From the NCBI GenBank assembly GCA_958450325.1, contig OY288247.1, forward strand, positions 15,490,429-15,554,428: 64,000 nucleotides of DNA. Direction: 5' to 3'. The notes below the pieces were generated by a model. That model did no database searches. It was given only the letters and a program-made list of their open reading frames with translations, and had not been told where the DNA came from. This document shows, in pieces, positions 1 through 11,300 of the stretch. The position numbers and the translations under genes are program-made. Positions within the stretch are counted from its first letter, which is position 1. Each line of letters begins with the position of its first letter. This stretch comes from Agrostemma githago. Lineage: Eukaryota > Streptophyta > Magnoliopsida > Caryophyllales > Caryophyllaceae.

Positions 1-161
1 GATTGTCATCTATCTGCTCTTTTAACAAGTCAACTCAGAGATTCGAGTAAAAGATTGAGACATGCGAGGATGACACTTCTTCTTACCTCATTCTCAATTG
101 GAGACAATAGTAGCAAAGCGACTTAACGCCGTTCTTAAGAGGACATGTACAAGTGGGAGAC
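1..161 (+). mobile_element. 3' internal end of a Ty1/copia element
   Basis: This is non-coding sequence just inside the 3' LTR of a plus-strand copia element whose body lies outside the window. It ends in a purine-rich stretch, caagtgggaga, at about 150-160, directly before the LTR start. Copia elements typically have a polypurine tract of this form, and the full-length copia at 37962-60135 has a similar one. No coding sequence is visible. Confidence 0.6.
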
Positions 162-574
162 TGAAGGAGTTATGTCCACTGTCCTACGAATTAACCCGCT
201 TAAGTCTATGTATCCGATATGCCTTGCTAGAGGTCGATGTCGGGTTGACATGTAAATGAGTTACGTATCTGGTAGTCTTAAGTGGGCCCATTGGGTCACA
301 CACAATGTGTACGGGATATTATTAATATATTGGTATATTAATATATCGGGTCAGTAGTCATACGACTTAGCTGTGCTGTCGGGTTAAGGTAATTAGAGTT
401 ATAGTATTAATCTAGTTATGGTAACTAGAGTTATTGTGATAATCTAATTATACCAATTGGAGTTATGGAATAACTTCTAGGTTAAGTAGGTAACCTATCT
501 CTCCTATATAAGGAGGTTCATATGATGAACCAAATCATACAAGTGTATTGATTCATATATTATTAGAGAGAGAA

Positions 575-597
575 TTTTGTGAGACCGTCTCACAAAA
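575..597. repeat. 23-bp perfect inverted repeat
   Basis: The two 11-bp arms ttttgtgagac and gtctcacaaaa are separated by one base. The position is downstream of the LTR TATA box, in the presumed 5' transcribed part. It could form a hairpin in the RNA. It also resembles the ends of some small plant inverted-repeat elements, but no second terminus was found nearby. Confidence 0.8.
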
Positions 598-675
598 CCC
601 TTATACTAGCATATACGTCGCAGTTCCGTACCCGTGTGGATATCAAAGGAGGCATCACATTTGAGGTGCTTTATT

Positions 676-813
676 CTGTCCGTGGAGATTATTTATTCTT
701 GTCCGTGGAGATTATTTATTCTTGTCCGTGGAGATTATTTATTCTTGTCCGTGGAGATAATTTATTCTTGTCCGTGAAGATTATTTATTCTGTCCGTGGA
801 GATTATATATATT
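676..813. repeat. 23-bp tandem repeat in the copia LTR, six copies
   Basis: The core gtccgtggag recurs at 678, 701, 724, 747, 770 and 792, giving steps of 23, 23, 23, 23 and 22 bp. Each core is followed by attatttattctt. The open frame through it only reflects the repeat and I do not treat it as a gene. Confidence 0.9.
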
Positions 814-1049
814 TTGGGTTTATTATACTTCTTATTAATACGCTGTTCCGCTGCAAATAAGGTATAATTGTTATCCCTCTACTTTTGTCTTTTCGGTTAA
901 TACTCGTAACAGGTCCTTGGGTTTAAGGGTTGTAACCCTACACTACCAACATCCCAACACAACACAAATCCATATTTACAACAAAATCACACCACCAAAT
1001 CCAAAACTTCCACCAAATCAAACCAACTACGATCCAATAAGCAACAAAC

Positions 1050-1066
1050 TCTCCCCCACACTTAAG
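1050..1066 (-). other. Athila-type purine-rich motif downstream of gag
   Basis: On the minus strand this reads CTTAAGTGTGGGGGAGA. A motif of this kind lies downstream of the coding region in many plant Athila elements and here marks the transition to the 3' untranslated region. It is about 165 bp past the end of the gag frame, leaving no room for pol. The stretch 912-1231 around it holds no other recognisable feature. Confidence 0.6.
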
Positions 1067-1231
1067 CGAAACATTGTCCTCAATGTTTAAGACAAGGGAG
1101 GGAGAAAAGAGAGGGTGGGTGAAGAATTTACCATTGCAAGCTTGATCTTTCACCACTTGGTGAATGATTCTTGATCTTTTCCCTTTTATCCACCATCTTG
1201 TTGTTACTTCTTCAAGATCATAAGTTGATTC

Positions 1232-3097
1232 CTACACACAAGAAGAAAACAACACAAAAATACACACAAAAAAGGAAATATATACACTAAACACAAATGA
1301 AACAAGTAAGTCATCTAAATACCCTACCAAAGATCTCATTAACTTGTCATAAGCATTAGAACAATCCTCACCCAAGTGCTCATAGTGAGGCAAGCTAGAG
1401 AATCCACAAAACCAAGATGTAAGAGTGGTTGTGTAGGGTTTGTGGATATGGTAGGCATTATCGAACTCAAATTCCCAAAATTTATCACTCGATTGCAAAT
1501 TCACAAGAGGAGAGACACTCACACAATCATTCTCCCCGTTTTCACTCATATTGGGGGTCTTAATCATCTCTCCATCCTCAAGTGTCTCAATCAAATAAGC
1601 ATCAAGTGACAAATCATGAGCCAACACATACTCCTCTAAAGGAGCTCCAAAATCCTCACCACTAAGCATGGGCTAAAGCAAAGGAGTAAGAGAAATAAGA
1701 TCCAAAGCATCAATGGGTGAAAGAGACTCATAATCCATACAAGGGAAAGGATCAAATTTCTCAAAAATTGGTTCCTCAAAGAAATCAACCTCACAATCCC
1801 AAGTATCATCGATCTCTAAAATCTCATCACTCAAAGCATCATCAAATAATATCTCATTATCTTCTCTTTGCTCCTTCCTCTCAACCTCAAGAGTTTCTCC
1901 TTTATTCAACTCCCTTTCCAAACTCTCATAATCGACCTCAAATGATACGCCCTCCAACTCACACAAGCTAAGATCTTCGTGGTTTTCCTCTCTACAAAGA
2001 TCATAAAACTTATCCAAGCACACATTTTCCTCAAAAAGCATACATTCCAACTCACAATCATTAACACTCACAACAAGAAGTGTAAGTTGGACAAGGGAAT
2101 ATGGAAATTGTGTTGAAGGAAGGCAAGTAGGTTCACAAGAGTCAATAGCATGTAAATCATCATTCACCATGTTAGCATTCAAAGGGGTTTGGGGAACATA
2201 TTGAACAACATCCAAATCATCATCCTCCTCCTCATTATCAATAAGAGGTGGAAAAGAACAAGAAGGAAGCACATATAAAGTATTTCCAAAATCATCACAA
2301 GATGCAAAAGTAGATGAAATGTCATGCATAGCATTCACGGTCACAAGGGGAGAAGAAACTTGACAAGAGTGAGAATCATGCACATTATCAAGAGAATAAG
2401 ACTCGAACATATCACTTGACACATATTGCAAGGAAAGCATGGGTGGGTCTTCTCTCACTCTCACAAATCCCCATTGGTCATTGACATTAGCCACTCTTTC
2501 AATTAAACCGGAAAATTCATCATCATTTAACTCATTTAATTTTCTCTCGGATGAAAAGATGATTAAGTTTCTTTGGTGAGGAAGAAGACCTTGAAGAAAG
2601 GTCGAAGTGGTTAGCCAAAGTGGGAATCCATGAATTGGACAAGCTCTCAATAAACCATTAAACCTAACCCAAGACTCACTCAAACTCTCAAACTCTCCTT
2701 GTTCAAAGCTAAGAATCTCATCTCTAAACTTGGCGACCTTCGAGGGAGGGAAAAATTTCCTAAGAAATGCAAGGGCTAGTGGGTTCCAAGAGGTGAATGT
2801 GTTAGGAGGGTGTGAGCGAAACCATCTCTTAGCTCCATCCTTAAGGAAAAAGGGAAATAATATAAGCTTAATGGTATCAACATGCACTCCATCCCTCTTA
2901 AACACACAATACAAGTCCACAAAGTTCTCAAGAAGACCATAAACATCCTCACTCCCAAGCCCATGAAAGGCATCCTGCTCCACCAAATCAATATAATAAG
3001 GCTCAATATCGAAACAAGGACCCTAAAAAACCCCAATATTAATGGGTGAGCCAAAAAAGTCGGGATTCGGTCTACTATGGTCGGCAAGAGAAGGCAT
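1232..3097 (-). pseudogene. Athila-type gag pseudogene
   Basis: One frame runs from an ATG at 3097 to 1232, about 620 codons, with two in-frame stops: TAG at 3023-3025 (codon 25) and TAG at 1673-1675. The best-conserved part is a retrotransposon gag capsid domain (about 2500-2990) with AKRWFRSHPP, FLRKFFPPSKVAK and a tryptophan-rich ESWVRFNGLL segment, all typical of Athila capsids. The region after it is acidic and low in conservation. The product would package element RNA into particles. No zinc knuckle and no protease follow. A product from an internal start after codon 25 could still be made, but I treat the gene as defective. Confidence 0.75.
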
Positions 3098-3256
3098 TAT
3101 AGATAAGAAAGAGAACAAGAGATTAAAGAATGACATAATAAGACACAAGTGAAAAGAGAACAAGAAACACACAAATATATACAAAACGAGAAAAAAAATA
3201 AATAAGATGAGACTAACTCCGAAACTAAACTAAGACATATATATAACTAAGCACCG

Positions 3257-3274
3257 TCCCCGGCAACGACGCCA
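3257..3274 (-). other. Primer binding site, tRNA-Asp type
   Basis: On the minus strand this reads TGGCGTCGTTGCCGGGGA, one base off the classical Athila tRNA-Asp site. It is three bases from the LTR start at 3278. This fixes the orientation of the element (minus) and identifies the right-hand LTR as the 5' one. Confidence 0.8.
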
Positions 3275-3733
3275 ATTTGACGGACGGGGACTTGTCGTGA
3301 ATCCCGGTCGATCAAAGTAAAAAAACCAACTAATCCTAAACTTGGGTAGTCGAGGGTAAGTCGGGTCGAATCCACGGGGACGGTCTAGTCAAAATAAGAG
3401 TCTCGGTCTAGCTAAGGTTTTAGTCGAGAAAAGAAAAGGTTTTGGTTTAAAGAGGGTTCTAAACTAGCGAGCTAAACGAGTCAAACAAACAAATGAAATA
3501 AATACGATAAAAAAAAAGGACTAGGGTCAAGGTCAACGACGTAGTCTCAAGAGAATAAACGGGGTTCACAAACGAGTCGATTACGGTCGGTAATTCGGAA
3601 AACAAAGGGTCTCTCTCGAGTCTCTATCTACCCGGGACGGTCCTAATAACGGGCTCTCGCACTTATTACTAGGTCGACCCACCCCAAAGAAAGCTCAACA
3701 CAATACAATTCACCTATCGCGGCCAAGACAAGC
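3275..3733 (-). mobile_element. Athila 5' LTR, U5-side fragment
   Basis: The LTR begins (plus-strand view) with tgacggacgggg at 3278 and is cut at 3733 by the Tat array. The last five bases, caagc (3729-3733), are repeated right after the array at 21481-21485, proving the insertion. It is rich in short cggtc/gggtc motifs and has no coding content. The rest of this LTR resumes at 21486. Confidence 0.7.
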
Positions 3734-4876
3734 TGTGGACATGACGTAGGTCCACCTCGACGCGGCCACGCGCGGGTTTGGGTAGACAAATGAATCTCGT
3801 GGTGAGATTGTTCTCGGGTTCGAAATTTAAGTCAAAATGGAGTCGCCACCGAATTTTGTGGTTATTCGGAACCATACGAGCCCACTCTATGTCGTCATGG
3901 GCTATGCACAAAGTACGGCCCACTTCGATTTCAGAGTTCATGGGGCTCGTCCCTTTGCATTGCAATATCAATACCGTTTAAACCGGCTTTCGTATATAGA
4001 ATGACTCTCGTGCGCCAATGGTTTCGGGCATCCGAAAACCAAGGTTCTGAGTAAGGGGTGAGGGTACGTGTTGGGAAGCCCACTAAGGACACCCAACCCC
4101 GCCCGCACATGGCGGCCTCTACTAAGACATCGTTCGTGTTCGTGTGCGCACACTAGTGAAACGACTAAATGATATGCAAACAACGTTTTCGGCTAAGCAT
4201 GCGAATTAAATGTGAGCTACGTCATTTTAATGCATCTTGATTCACGTCAAAGTGATTTAGCATGTGATGTTCATTTAAGGCAATAAATGGCAAACATCAA
4301 AAATAGAAAACTCGTAAATAAATTACAAATTACACGGGCGGAATACAACCCGGAATTCACAATACAACGAGCAATAAAATAGAATAATTGAATAGGAAAT
4401 GGTAAACGTTAACTAGAAACGAACCCGTATATAATAAATTATAAACTAGACCGTAAGTTGTGCAAACGGACGAACTTCGATTAAATACACATTATATTGT
4501 GTATTAAACGGAGGACGGAGATATGGAACCTAGAGGTGGTGCTAGCCCGATCCCGAATCTCGATGCCTTGTCCCGACTTATCACATCGAGGAATAGAGTC
4601 TAAATTAATCATGTGTCGGATACGTCTAAAGAGTCGTCGACACAAGATTAATAGTGCGAGACCGTCGATCAAAGTCGTTTTAAGTGATATGATATGCATG
4701 AGTTTTGAAAAATAGGATCACGTGATTGACTTTACACACGTTGACTAAAAGTCGTAAAAAAAAACGAGCCTCAAAATGTGGAAACATGTCGCGAAAGTCG
4801 CCTATTAATGTAAGAATCGAAGAGGATAGAAAGGCGAGAAAACAAGAAAGAGGAGCTCGGCCAATCAGGCCTCCCC

Positions 4877-4905
4877 GCGAGTCGCCTGACCGGTGCGCGA
4901 CTCGC
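4877..4905. repeat. Inverted GCGAGTCGC module in LTR1
   Basis: gcgagtcgc starts at 4877 and its reverse complement gcgactcgc starts at 4897, a 20-bp step. The same pair is at 12445/12465 in LTR2 (second half-site has one substitution) and 20014/20034 in LTR3. It occupies the LTR position that carries the ACTCGRYCGAGT quartets in the autonomous Tat element. Confidence 0.75.
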
Positions 4906-5901
4906 ATGGGGGTCTGGCCGCCTTTTTTATTTGTTTGAATTCGATAATTGACCGAGTTAAATAAAAATATTGCATTATTTAAAATTCAACTCGGTTCTCG
5001 ATGTCATAAACGTGTAATATACGATTATGAGACCGTTATCGGGATTTTATGAAATATGCTATTATGTGATTGAAAATTTTGATTAGTGACAAAATTATAG
5101 TCCTCCGCGTCACGACATCGATACTAATCCTAAAGGATTATGTGATGTCGGTTTTTGCCTCAACGGATCTCGTACTAATCTTAGAAATGGAGTCTTACGC
5201 GTTCAACTATGAGCAATCACGATCGCGTTATGCCCTTGAGTACATTGGGGCGGCGCTCCTCGAAAGGGTGCCACCTCCGTCGTGACTCGTAAAGGGATTA
5301 AACGGACTTTGGATGATCGTCGTAGTCAAACGTGTTAAGATCCGAATTTTAATATTATATAAATATATATATATATATACACGGTATTAATACGTTAATG
5401 ACGATAATTAAATGTTAGAAGTTAGATACAATAAATAACAAAAGTGTTAGATTAGAGAGTTAGTATACATAAAAATTAAAGTTAGTAACGGAATTAAAAA
5501 TGTTAGTGTTAGTATAATAATAATAATAATAATAATACATAATATATATAATCAAAAAGAAAAGAGAAAGGAGAAAGAGATGTCGGGATTTGGATTACAC
5601 CCTCAACCTACATGCTTAATGGCCTCGGAAACGAACTCGTAATAGCGACGGGAGCGCGGGAGTGTCGAGATATGTAGGGTGAGTTATGGTGTGTGTCTTT
5701 GACGAGTTTTGATCTCGGGATTTTGAATGTATTTGTGTGTGTATGTGTATGAGTGCCTAGAACTCAAGGTGATGAAGGTTTGAAGGTTTAAGATGTGTAA
5801 GGTTGAATGAGGATTGAAAGGGTTGGAAAGACCTTGTTTTGAAGGTGGTAAAAGGTTGAAAAGAGTTGATAAAGCTTGTGAATGTTGTGAATGTGATGGG
5901 G

Positions 5902-5909
5902 TATTTATA
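5902..5909 (-). promoter_or_regulatory. LTR1 TATA box
   Basis: On the minus strand it reads TATAAATA within a G/C-flanked context. Equivalent boxes are at 13473-13480 (LTR2) and 21060-21067 (LTR3). Transcription would run leftwards into the R/U5 part of each LTR. In LTR3 this drives internal 2; in LTR2 it drives internal 1. Confidence 0.6.
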
Positions 5910-6322
5910 AGGAGGACCCCGAGTGGTGTGAATGGAGGGAGTGTAAATAGGGAAAGATTTGTTGACCATTTTTGAAATGATTTGGTTGTTGGACTTGATT
6001 CATTTTGTGTATTTGGACATAATGTGAGGCTGGTTCGTCTCGAGATTCGACTTTGACCGGATTTTGACTCGGTCGCTAAAAGACGGTTTTATTTCCGGTG
6101 ACGGTTTTGGCCCAAATTAGTCTCGTTTTACTCGAAACGGCCCACTGGGCCTGGATTTGAGGTTGGTTTTGAGAAATTTGCACTCCGCTAAATGCCCACG
6201 TCGGATACTATTGATTCCGAGTCCGTATTCGAGCGTATTAAGTCACATTAGCGTCCGATCATCATCGGATGTTTTGTCGGGAACTGCTATAGACACTAGC
6301 AGGCAAAATGTGGGTGTCTACA

Positions 6323-6337
6323 GAGCCCCCACTCTGA
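6323..6337 (-). other. Polypurine tract of internal 1
   Basis: On the minus strand the bases next to LTR1 read CAGAGTGGGGGCTC. The same tract follows LTR2 (from 13894) and the left LTR of the autonomous element (from 42674). Sharing it links the non-autonomous and autonomous elements. Confidence 0.65.
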
Positions 6338-8522
6338 CTGAGGCTTGGACAAGGCAAAAGTCAGAGTAGCTACCAGGCCAATCGAGGATTACGACCTGGC
6401 AGCCTTCCGGTCGGGTCGTTTATAGTCCATTAGACTTGCGTGAAGGGCTCGCCAACCATAAGTAGAGGGTCATACCTGTCTTGATGATGATAGTTCCGTG
6501 GGGAGTCGGACTTGCTTTTGAAGTCATGGGTGTAGCCGTATTCCGACACATCACATTTTAGATGTAGCATTTCAGGAGAAACACCGACTCACGCTGGGGA
6601 GTAAAGTAGTTGCATGGGACTTGCTTCTGAAGTCTTGAGTGTACCCGTATGCCGACACATGACAACTTGCATGTGGCATTCCAGGAGAAACACCGCCTTT
6701 GATGTTCCGTCGGGAAGCACTGGCTGGTACCTGAAATGTTAGATACATAGGCAGAAATAGTAGGCATAGTATATAGCAAGATAGCACATAGGAAATGCAG
6801 TTAGCATCTATAGACTGGCTTGCGCTGGGAAAATGATTTTTGCTTAGTTTTGAAATCGAAATCCTGAAAGCAACTCACGCGCTAGGAGATAGGTTTTCAA
6901 AATTGAAAGGGGTAGAAAAGAAATTTGCAGTTTAAATAGACCGAAATTTGACCTTGTCGAAAAGGATTTTCTCAAATTGCTAAGTTTTGCAAATTTTGAA
7001 GTGAAAATTTGAGGAGGGAGGTACCGACAGACTCGACTCTGGACGTGATAGGACGACGAGTTGACAGACACGACTTGGACTCTCAAGAGGTTGGACTGTG
7101 ACTCAGTAGGGAGGTGGGCCACCTAAGATGACAAGACTCTTAAGCTGCGCTAATCCATAGCCTAGGCGAGTGGCAACACAGTCGAACATCAAAAAGGGAA
7201 GGATGCGGTATAGGGGAACTGCAGTAGTCTGTAATGAGACTGTTTTTGCATGACAGGACTCAGCAGTAGCAATGTTGTAGTCTAGTGCCCTTTGAATTTT
7301 TGGTTTTGGGGTACATTCCCAAGGTGGGTGTCGCATCGAGTCCCGACAAATTCTCGTCTTCGACTGAGCCGAGTACTAGGACACTCTATAAAAAGGAGGC
7401 TAGATTTTGAAAATCATTTGGATTATGTGAGTGGATGGGAGTCTTCTGCCTAAGAGAAGCCCCAGGACGACAAAGTCAGCTGTTGAGAACATGACAGTGT
7501 CGTGATAGGAATGATGGTACTTTTTTGAACTTGTGTCAATGTGGGTGGTTGTGCCTTTGTTGAAAGGCTGCCTACGTATTCACGTGTAGTGAAATCAAAC
7601 CAAGCCGTAGTTCAGTGGATTGGAAAATATATTATGGTGCCTAGTTTATTAGGGCTTTGTGTGTAACTAGCCATAGCGATGGTGTAGGCTAGGTGAATTC
7701 TCAATGATGTCTTGATCAAAGGGCTAGAACAGTTAGGATGTTGATCTCGTGACTGTGAGCGTTCTCCGGGGTAGCCCCCAGAGGTGGTGTGAACTATTTG
7801 GGCATGTCCTATGCCAACCGCAGGTTGAGTTCCCGTGTTTGGGGTTGGTAACTGGTTTGGATATTTTTTGGAAATGTGGTGCCAGGTAGAAAGTGGCTTT
7901 GATGAATCGAAATCTGGAGCTCGCTTTTGTGGAGCTAAGGCTTCGAGGGTAAGGTATTGTAATGTGGTAGGAAAGGGGGAAGTCGAGTAAAAATGACTCG
8001 GACTTCGATCAGGGTAGGTTTGATAATGCGGGATCTGATTTCCATGTCTGGCCCTAATGGTTAGGGTGTATCCTGTGGAGCTAGAATCCTCAAAATTCCG
8101 GGCTGTCTCTTAGCCTAGGTCTCGAGAAGGTCTTGAGGGTTGTAATGTGGGAAGGCTAGATGTGGTGTTAGCTGACCAGCTTAATTGTTTCTCTCCTATT
8201 TGATGGTATCGGCATTGATAATTTTTGAATTGACTGTACCCCGGTCAAGGGACTTTCACTTGAGCTGACCGTTGACCACGGTCATGGGTATTTGAATTTT
8301 TTTTTTTTTTTTTTTTTTTGGGTTGACCTCTTAGCCCCGGTCGTGGGATCCTTCACTTGAGTTGACTGTGTCCCGGTCAAGGGATTGATCGTATCTGGTC
8401 GAGGGATGTTGAGAGTTCTTTTTTGGTCATGGCCAGCTATTTTGTTTCGGCCTTTTGTTTTTTTTTTTCTTTGGACTTCTGTTTTTTGTCCAGTTTTTTT
8501 CACGGCTATCCCTCTCTTTGAT

Positions 8523-8599
8523 GTTGTGGGTGGATATGGGGGTGGGCCCATCGGTTGGATTAGGCTTGTGGAGCTAAACCTTTGTAAGGTGTAAGCCAA
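8523..8599 (-). pseudogene. Gag scrap in internal 1
   Basis: The minus-strand translation YTLQRFSSTSLIQPMGPPP matches the autonomous Tat gag-pol segment YALQRLSSKGLIQPIGPTA (about 51010-51090), which lies just before its zinc knuckle. The homology fades quickly on both sides into T-rich sequence. It is the only recognisable coding relic of the internal region. Confidence 0.75.
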
Positions 8600-10479
8600 G
8601 TTGGTGAGTGCAACTCGCGGTGGAGTACTCTACGGTAAGCATGGTGATTTGGATCTCGGTATTGTCATCATAATTCCGAGCAGGCTTAGTGGGAGCATCG
8701 TCCCGAGTTGGGTATAGAGTCACGATGCTTCTTTTTTTTGCTTCTGGTCAGACTAACGCCTAAGGTAGGGATTGATCACTCTTATTGGAGGGGTGTTTAT
8801 TGTGGGAAATGGGCTTGCCTTCCGTCTTGAACCCAAACTAGGAGACTACCTAGATTTGTCATAGGATTCGATACTGCTCCTACTAGGGGTAGTTATGTGG
8901 CTGTCTATGCCGGACATGGAACAGGTAAGGAAAACACGAGCCTCGGTTCCTGCAGTCATTGTAGATGTGCCTATAATAGTCACGTGCATGTGCTCACAGT
9001 GTATGATGGTGTTCATCATGTTCTCGGAAACACATAAGGAAAGCATATATGAGAGATAGAAAAGCTGATTTTATTGAATTTGAAAAGAGGACAGAATAAA
9101 GTTGACTCTGACTCTGACTTTGAAAAGAGGATGTAGGATATCCTAGACTCGGACTCAGACTTAGACTCGAATCGAATCCGGACTTTCGGATACTTGGTTG
9201 GTCGTTTCTTTTTGGTAAGGTCCTTGATTGGAGGAAACGACAGGTGCCACGACTCGCCTAAACTCGACTTTGCGCGAATGCAAGAGAGGGAGTCAAACTA
9301 GACATGGCCCGGGGTGACGGGTCGACAAAGACTCTTGGACCGGGATACTCGAACGTTGACCTAGACGAGGTAACAACTCTGGCTTGGACTCGACGATGAG
9401 ACTCAAGTTGCACGAGGGTAAGTCCGAAAATGGGGCGACCGTGTTTGACCGCGTCACGTGTTTGGACTAACCGTGGCGACCTAAACCTTTAGGAGACTCG
9501 AGTGTTCGTAGCATAGGTACGACTCGAAGAAGACATCATAAGGACGCCGGTGTATGATGAACGTAAGGTACCCCTTAAGGTGACTGTGGTTGAATGCTCG
9601 GGTGGAGGACAGCCCCCAAGTGAGACTAAAGACTCTGATAGGACTCAGATGGTGTGGCATCTGAATGACTCGAAAGTGACACACGTGAGACACCACATGT
9701 AGGACATGACCCTTAGAGCAACCGTGATTGATCGCTCTGCTGAAGGGTAGCCCCCAAGTGAGATTGTAGGTTTTGCTAAGACTCGAGTGTCGGACGCGTG
9801 ACCCTTAGACGTAACTATCACGAACCTTTCGCTACAGGGCTATGCCTTGTAAAAGTTTGACTCGGCCTCGAGGAAGGCAGACGGGGTAAGGGAAGAAACT
9901 CGCGATGTAAGATCGGCAGAGTTTCGACGCTAGAGACCCTTGACTTGACTTGAATAAGGATAGACCCTGTGATTAGGGTAGACCCTTAAGTTAAAGGACT
10001 TGAATTGGGATGACTCGACTAACGGATTGAAAGACGGGCGAGATTCACTTAGGAAAGGTCGTGGGGACCATCCTGCTAGAGGAAAAGATCGCGTGAGACT
10101 TTCTAGTTAGGACTCGAGTGTATGGACGAACCTTCCACTTACGAGTGTATGACTCGTGTTGGTCGGTTATGCCTTTAGAAAAAGGCGGACAAGGATGGGG
10201 AAGGAACCCGTGATGTAGGATCGACGGAGTTTCGACGCTATAGACCTTCGACAAATTATGAAAAGACCCGACACACAGATTACGGTAGGTCTTATAAGAA
10301 GGAAGGTTTTTGAAAAATGATTGAATTTTGAAAATTGAGAGGACCGTCCTGAAATTGGCAGTGGGCCAATAGGACCGGGCATTTTTGAAATATTAGAATG
10401 GTTGCGAGTAATTTCGCGTTTTGAAAATTGAGGAGGCGATCCCGTCTTTTGAAATTGGCAGCATGCCGACAGGGCCGAG

Positions 10480-10720
10480 TTTTTTTTGATAAGTTGAATA
10501 TTTGGAATTTTGAAAATTTGAATATCGAAAATAAATTTCCGAAAATTTGAAAATCGAAAATAAGATCCCGAAGATTTGAAAATCGAAAACGGCATCTCGG
10601 AGATTTGAAAATCGAGAATGGAATCTCGAAGACTTGAAAATCGAGGTGGAATTTTGAAGATTTGAAAATTGAAGTCGAATTCTGAAAATTCGAAAGTCGA
10701 AAGGGAATCGAAAATTCGAA
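10480..10720. repeat. Degenerate gatttgaaaatcg repeat, internal 1
   Basis: About seven imperfect copies of a 28-32 bp unit built on gatttgaaaatcgaaaa plus a variable cggatctcg part. The same block is at about 18050-18290 in internal 2. Looser versions occur near both ends of the autonomous Tat internal region (43030-43120 and 52420-52680). The phenylalanine-rich open frames across it are repeat translations, not genes. Confidence 0.8.
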
Positions 10721-11279
10721 ATTTGAAATGGGAAGCATGCCGGCTAAAAATAGGCTATTTTGAGTCAAATCGTGAGGCAGCATTCCGAGTTTTTGAAATT
10801 GGATATTTTGAAAAGACGGGTCCCGAAACGGACAGTATTTCGGGTTTTTCAAAATTTGGTATTTTGGAAAGATGCATTTTTTGAAATGACGGTTTTTGAA
10901 AAAAATGACACGGAAACCAAGTAGCACGTAGTCAAGCAAGCATTATAACGACGCTTATGTATGCATTACGCTAAGTCTCGGTCGGTCAAAATAGGGTCTA
11001 TACCAACAACGATGGCATTCTCGTGAATCGGGACGGACTCCCTAAGCCGATTTGGTCTTAGGACATGCCGCAAAACCCAGACGAGTTCCGCCATCGAAGT
11101 CTTTAGCGCACCCATGAAGGAATGCACCGTGGTATAGTGGGACGTCGGTCACAAGTAACCGGCCCGGGCAAAATTGGGTTATGCATGAATCATTAAACTA
11201 ATGCGCGCACACTAATATACGAATGATTTCTCTTCGAGTCTCACCCTAGGAACCCCGATGACGTGTGGTACATCAAGTA

Positions 11280-11297
11280 TCCCCAGCGGAGTCGCCA
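11280..11297 (-). other. Primer binding site of internal 1, tRNA-Arg type
   Basis: On the minus strand it reads TGGCGACTCCGCTGGGGA, three bases from LTR2. It is complementary to the 3' end expected for a plant tRNA-Arg, the primer type reported for Ogre/Tat elements. Identical sites are at 18850-18867 and 53051-53068. Confidence 0.75.
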
Positions 11298-11300
11298 AAT

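Larger units (their letters stand above)
162..911 (+). mobile_element. Ty1/copia 3' LTR
   Basis: The stretch begins with TG right after the polypurine tract and ends with ...cgtaaca. It contains a TATA box (ctatataagg, about 503-512), a 23-bp tandem repeat and a 23-bp inverted repeat. Sequence right of 911 has the character of the Athila element, so the copia probably inserted into that element. The partner LTR is outside the window, so neither the right boundary nor a target duplication can be confirmed. Confidence 0.55.
3734..6322 (-). mobile_element. Tat array LTR1 (outer 3' LTR)
   Basis: 2589 bp, TG...CA. It contains a minus-strand TATA box at 5902-5909, a (TA)n run near 5366, an AAT microsatellite near 5515 (about 8 units) and the inverted GCGAGTCGC/GCGACTCGC module at 4877-4905. 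The first 60 bp and last 50 bp are clearly homologous to the autonomous Tat LTR at 40059-42673. Several short open frames recur in all three LTRs and are not genes. Confidence 0.9.
6323..11300 (-). mobile_element. Tat array internal region 1 (non-coding deletion derivative)
   Basis: 4978 bp without a functional gene. Blocks shared with the autonomous Tat at 40059-55686 appear in the same order: polypurine tract and flank (6323-6470), a segment matching the stretch between the PMD gene and gag-pol (about 7545-7620), a gag scrap (8523-8599), 5'-leader sequence (about 10150-10300) and the primer site. Pol and the PMD gene are gone. A poly(T) tract lies at about 8299-8320. The element probably relied on proteins from an autonomous relative. 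Confidence 0.8.

Noticed and set aside
579..860. 93-codon frame with VRGDYLFLSV-type repeats
   Set aside because: It follows the 23-bp tandem repeat of an LTR and has no domain or codon structure beyond it.
9060..9180. gactctgactctgac repeat in the non-autonomous internals, resembling the Glu-Ser linker of the Tat gag-pol
   Set aside because: It lies on the wrong side of the gag scrap to be colinear with the linker, and the resemblance is low complexity.
10292..10939. 215-codon phenylalanine/lysine-rich frame and its copy at 17862-18509
   Set aside because: It overlaps a degenerate AT-rich tandem repeat with overlapping frames on both strands, and the protein is only a repeat translation.
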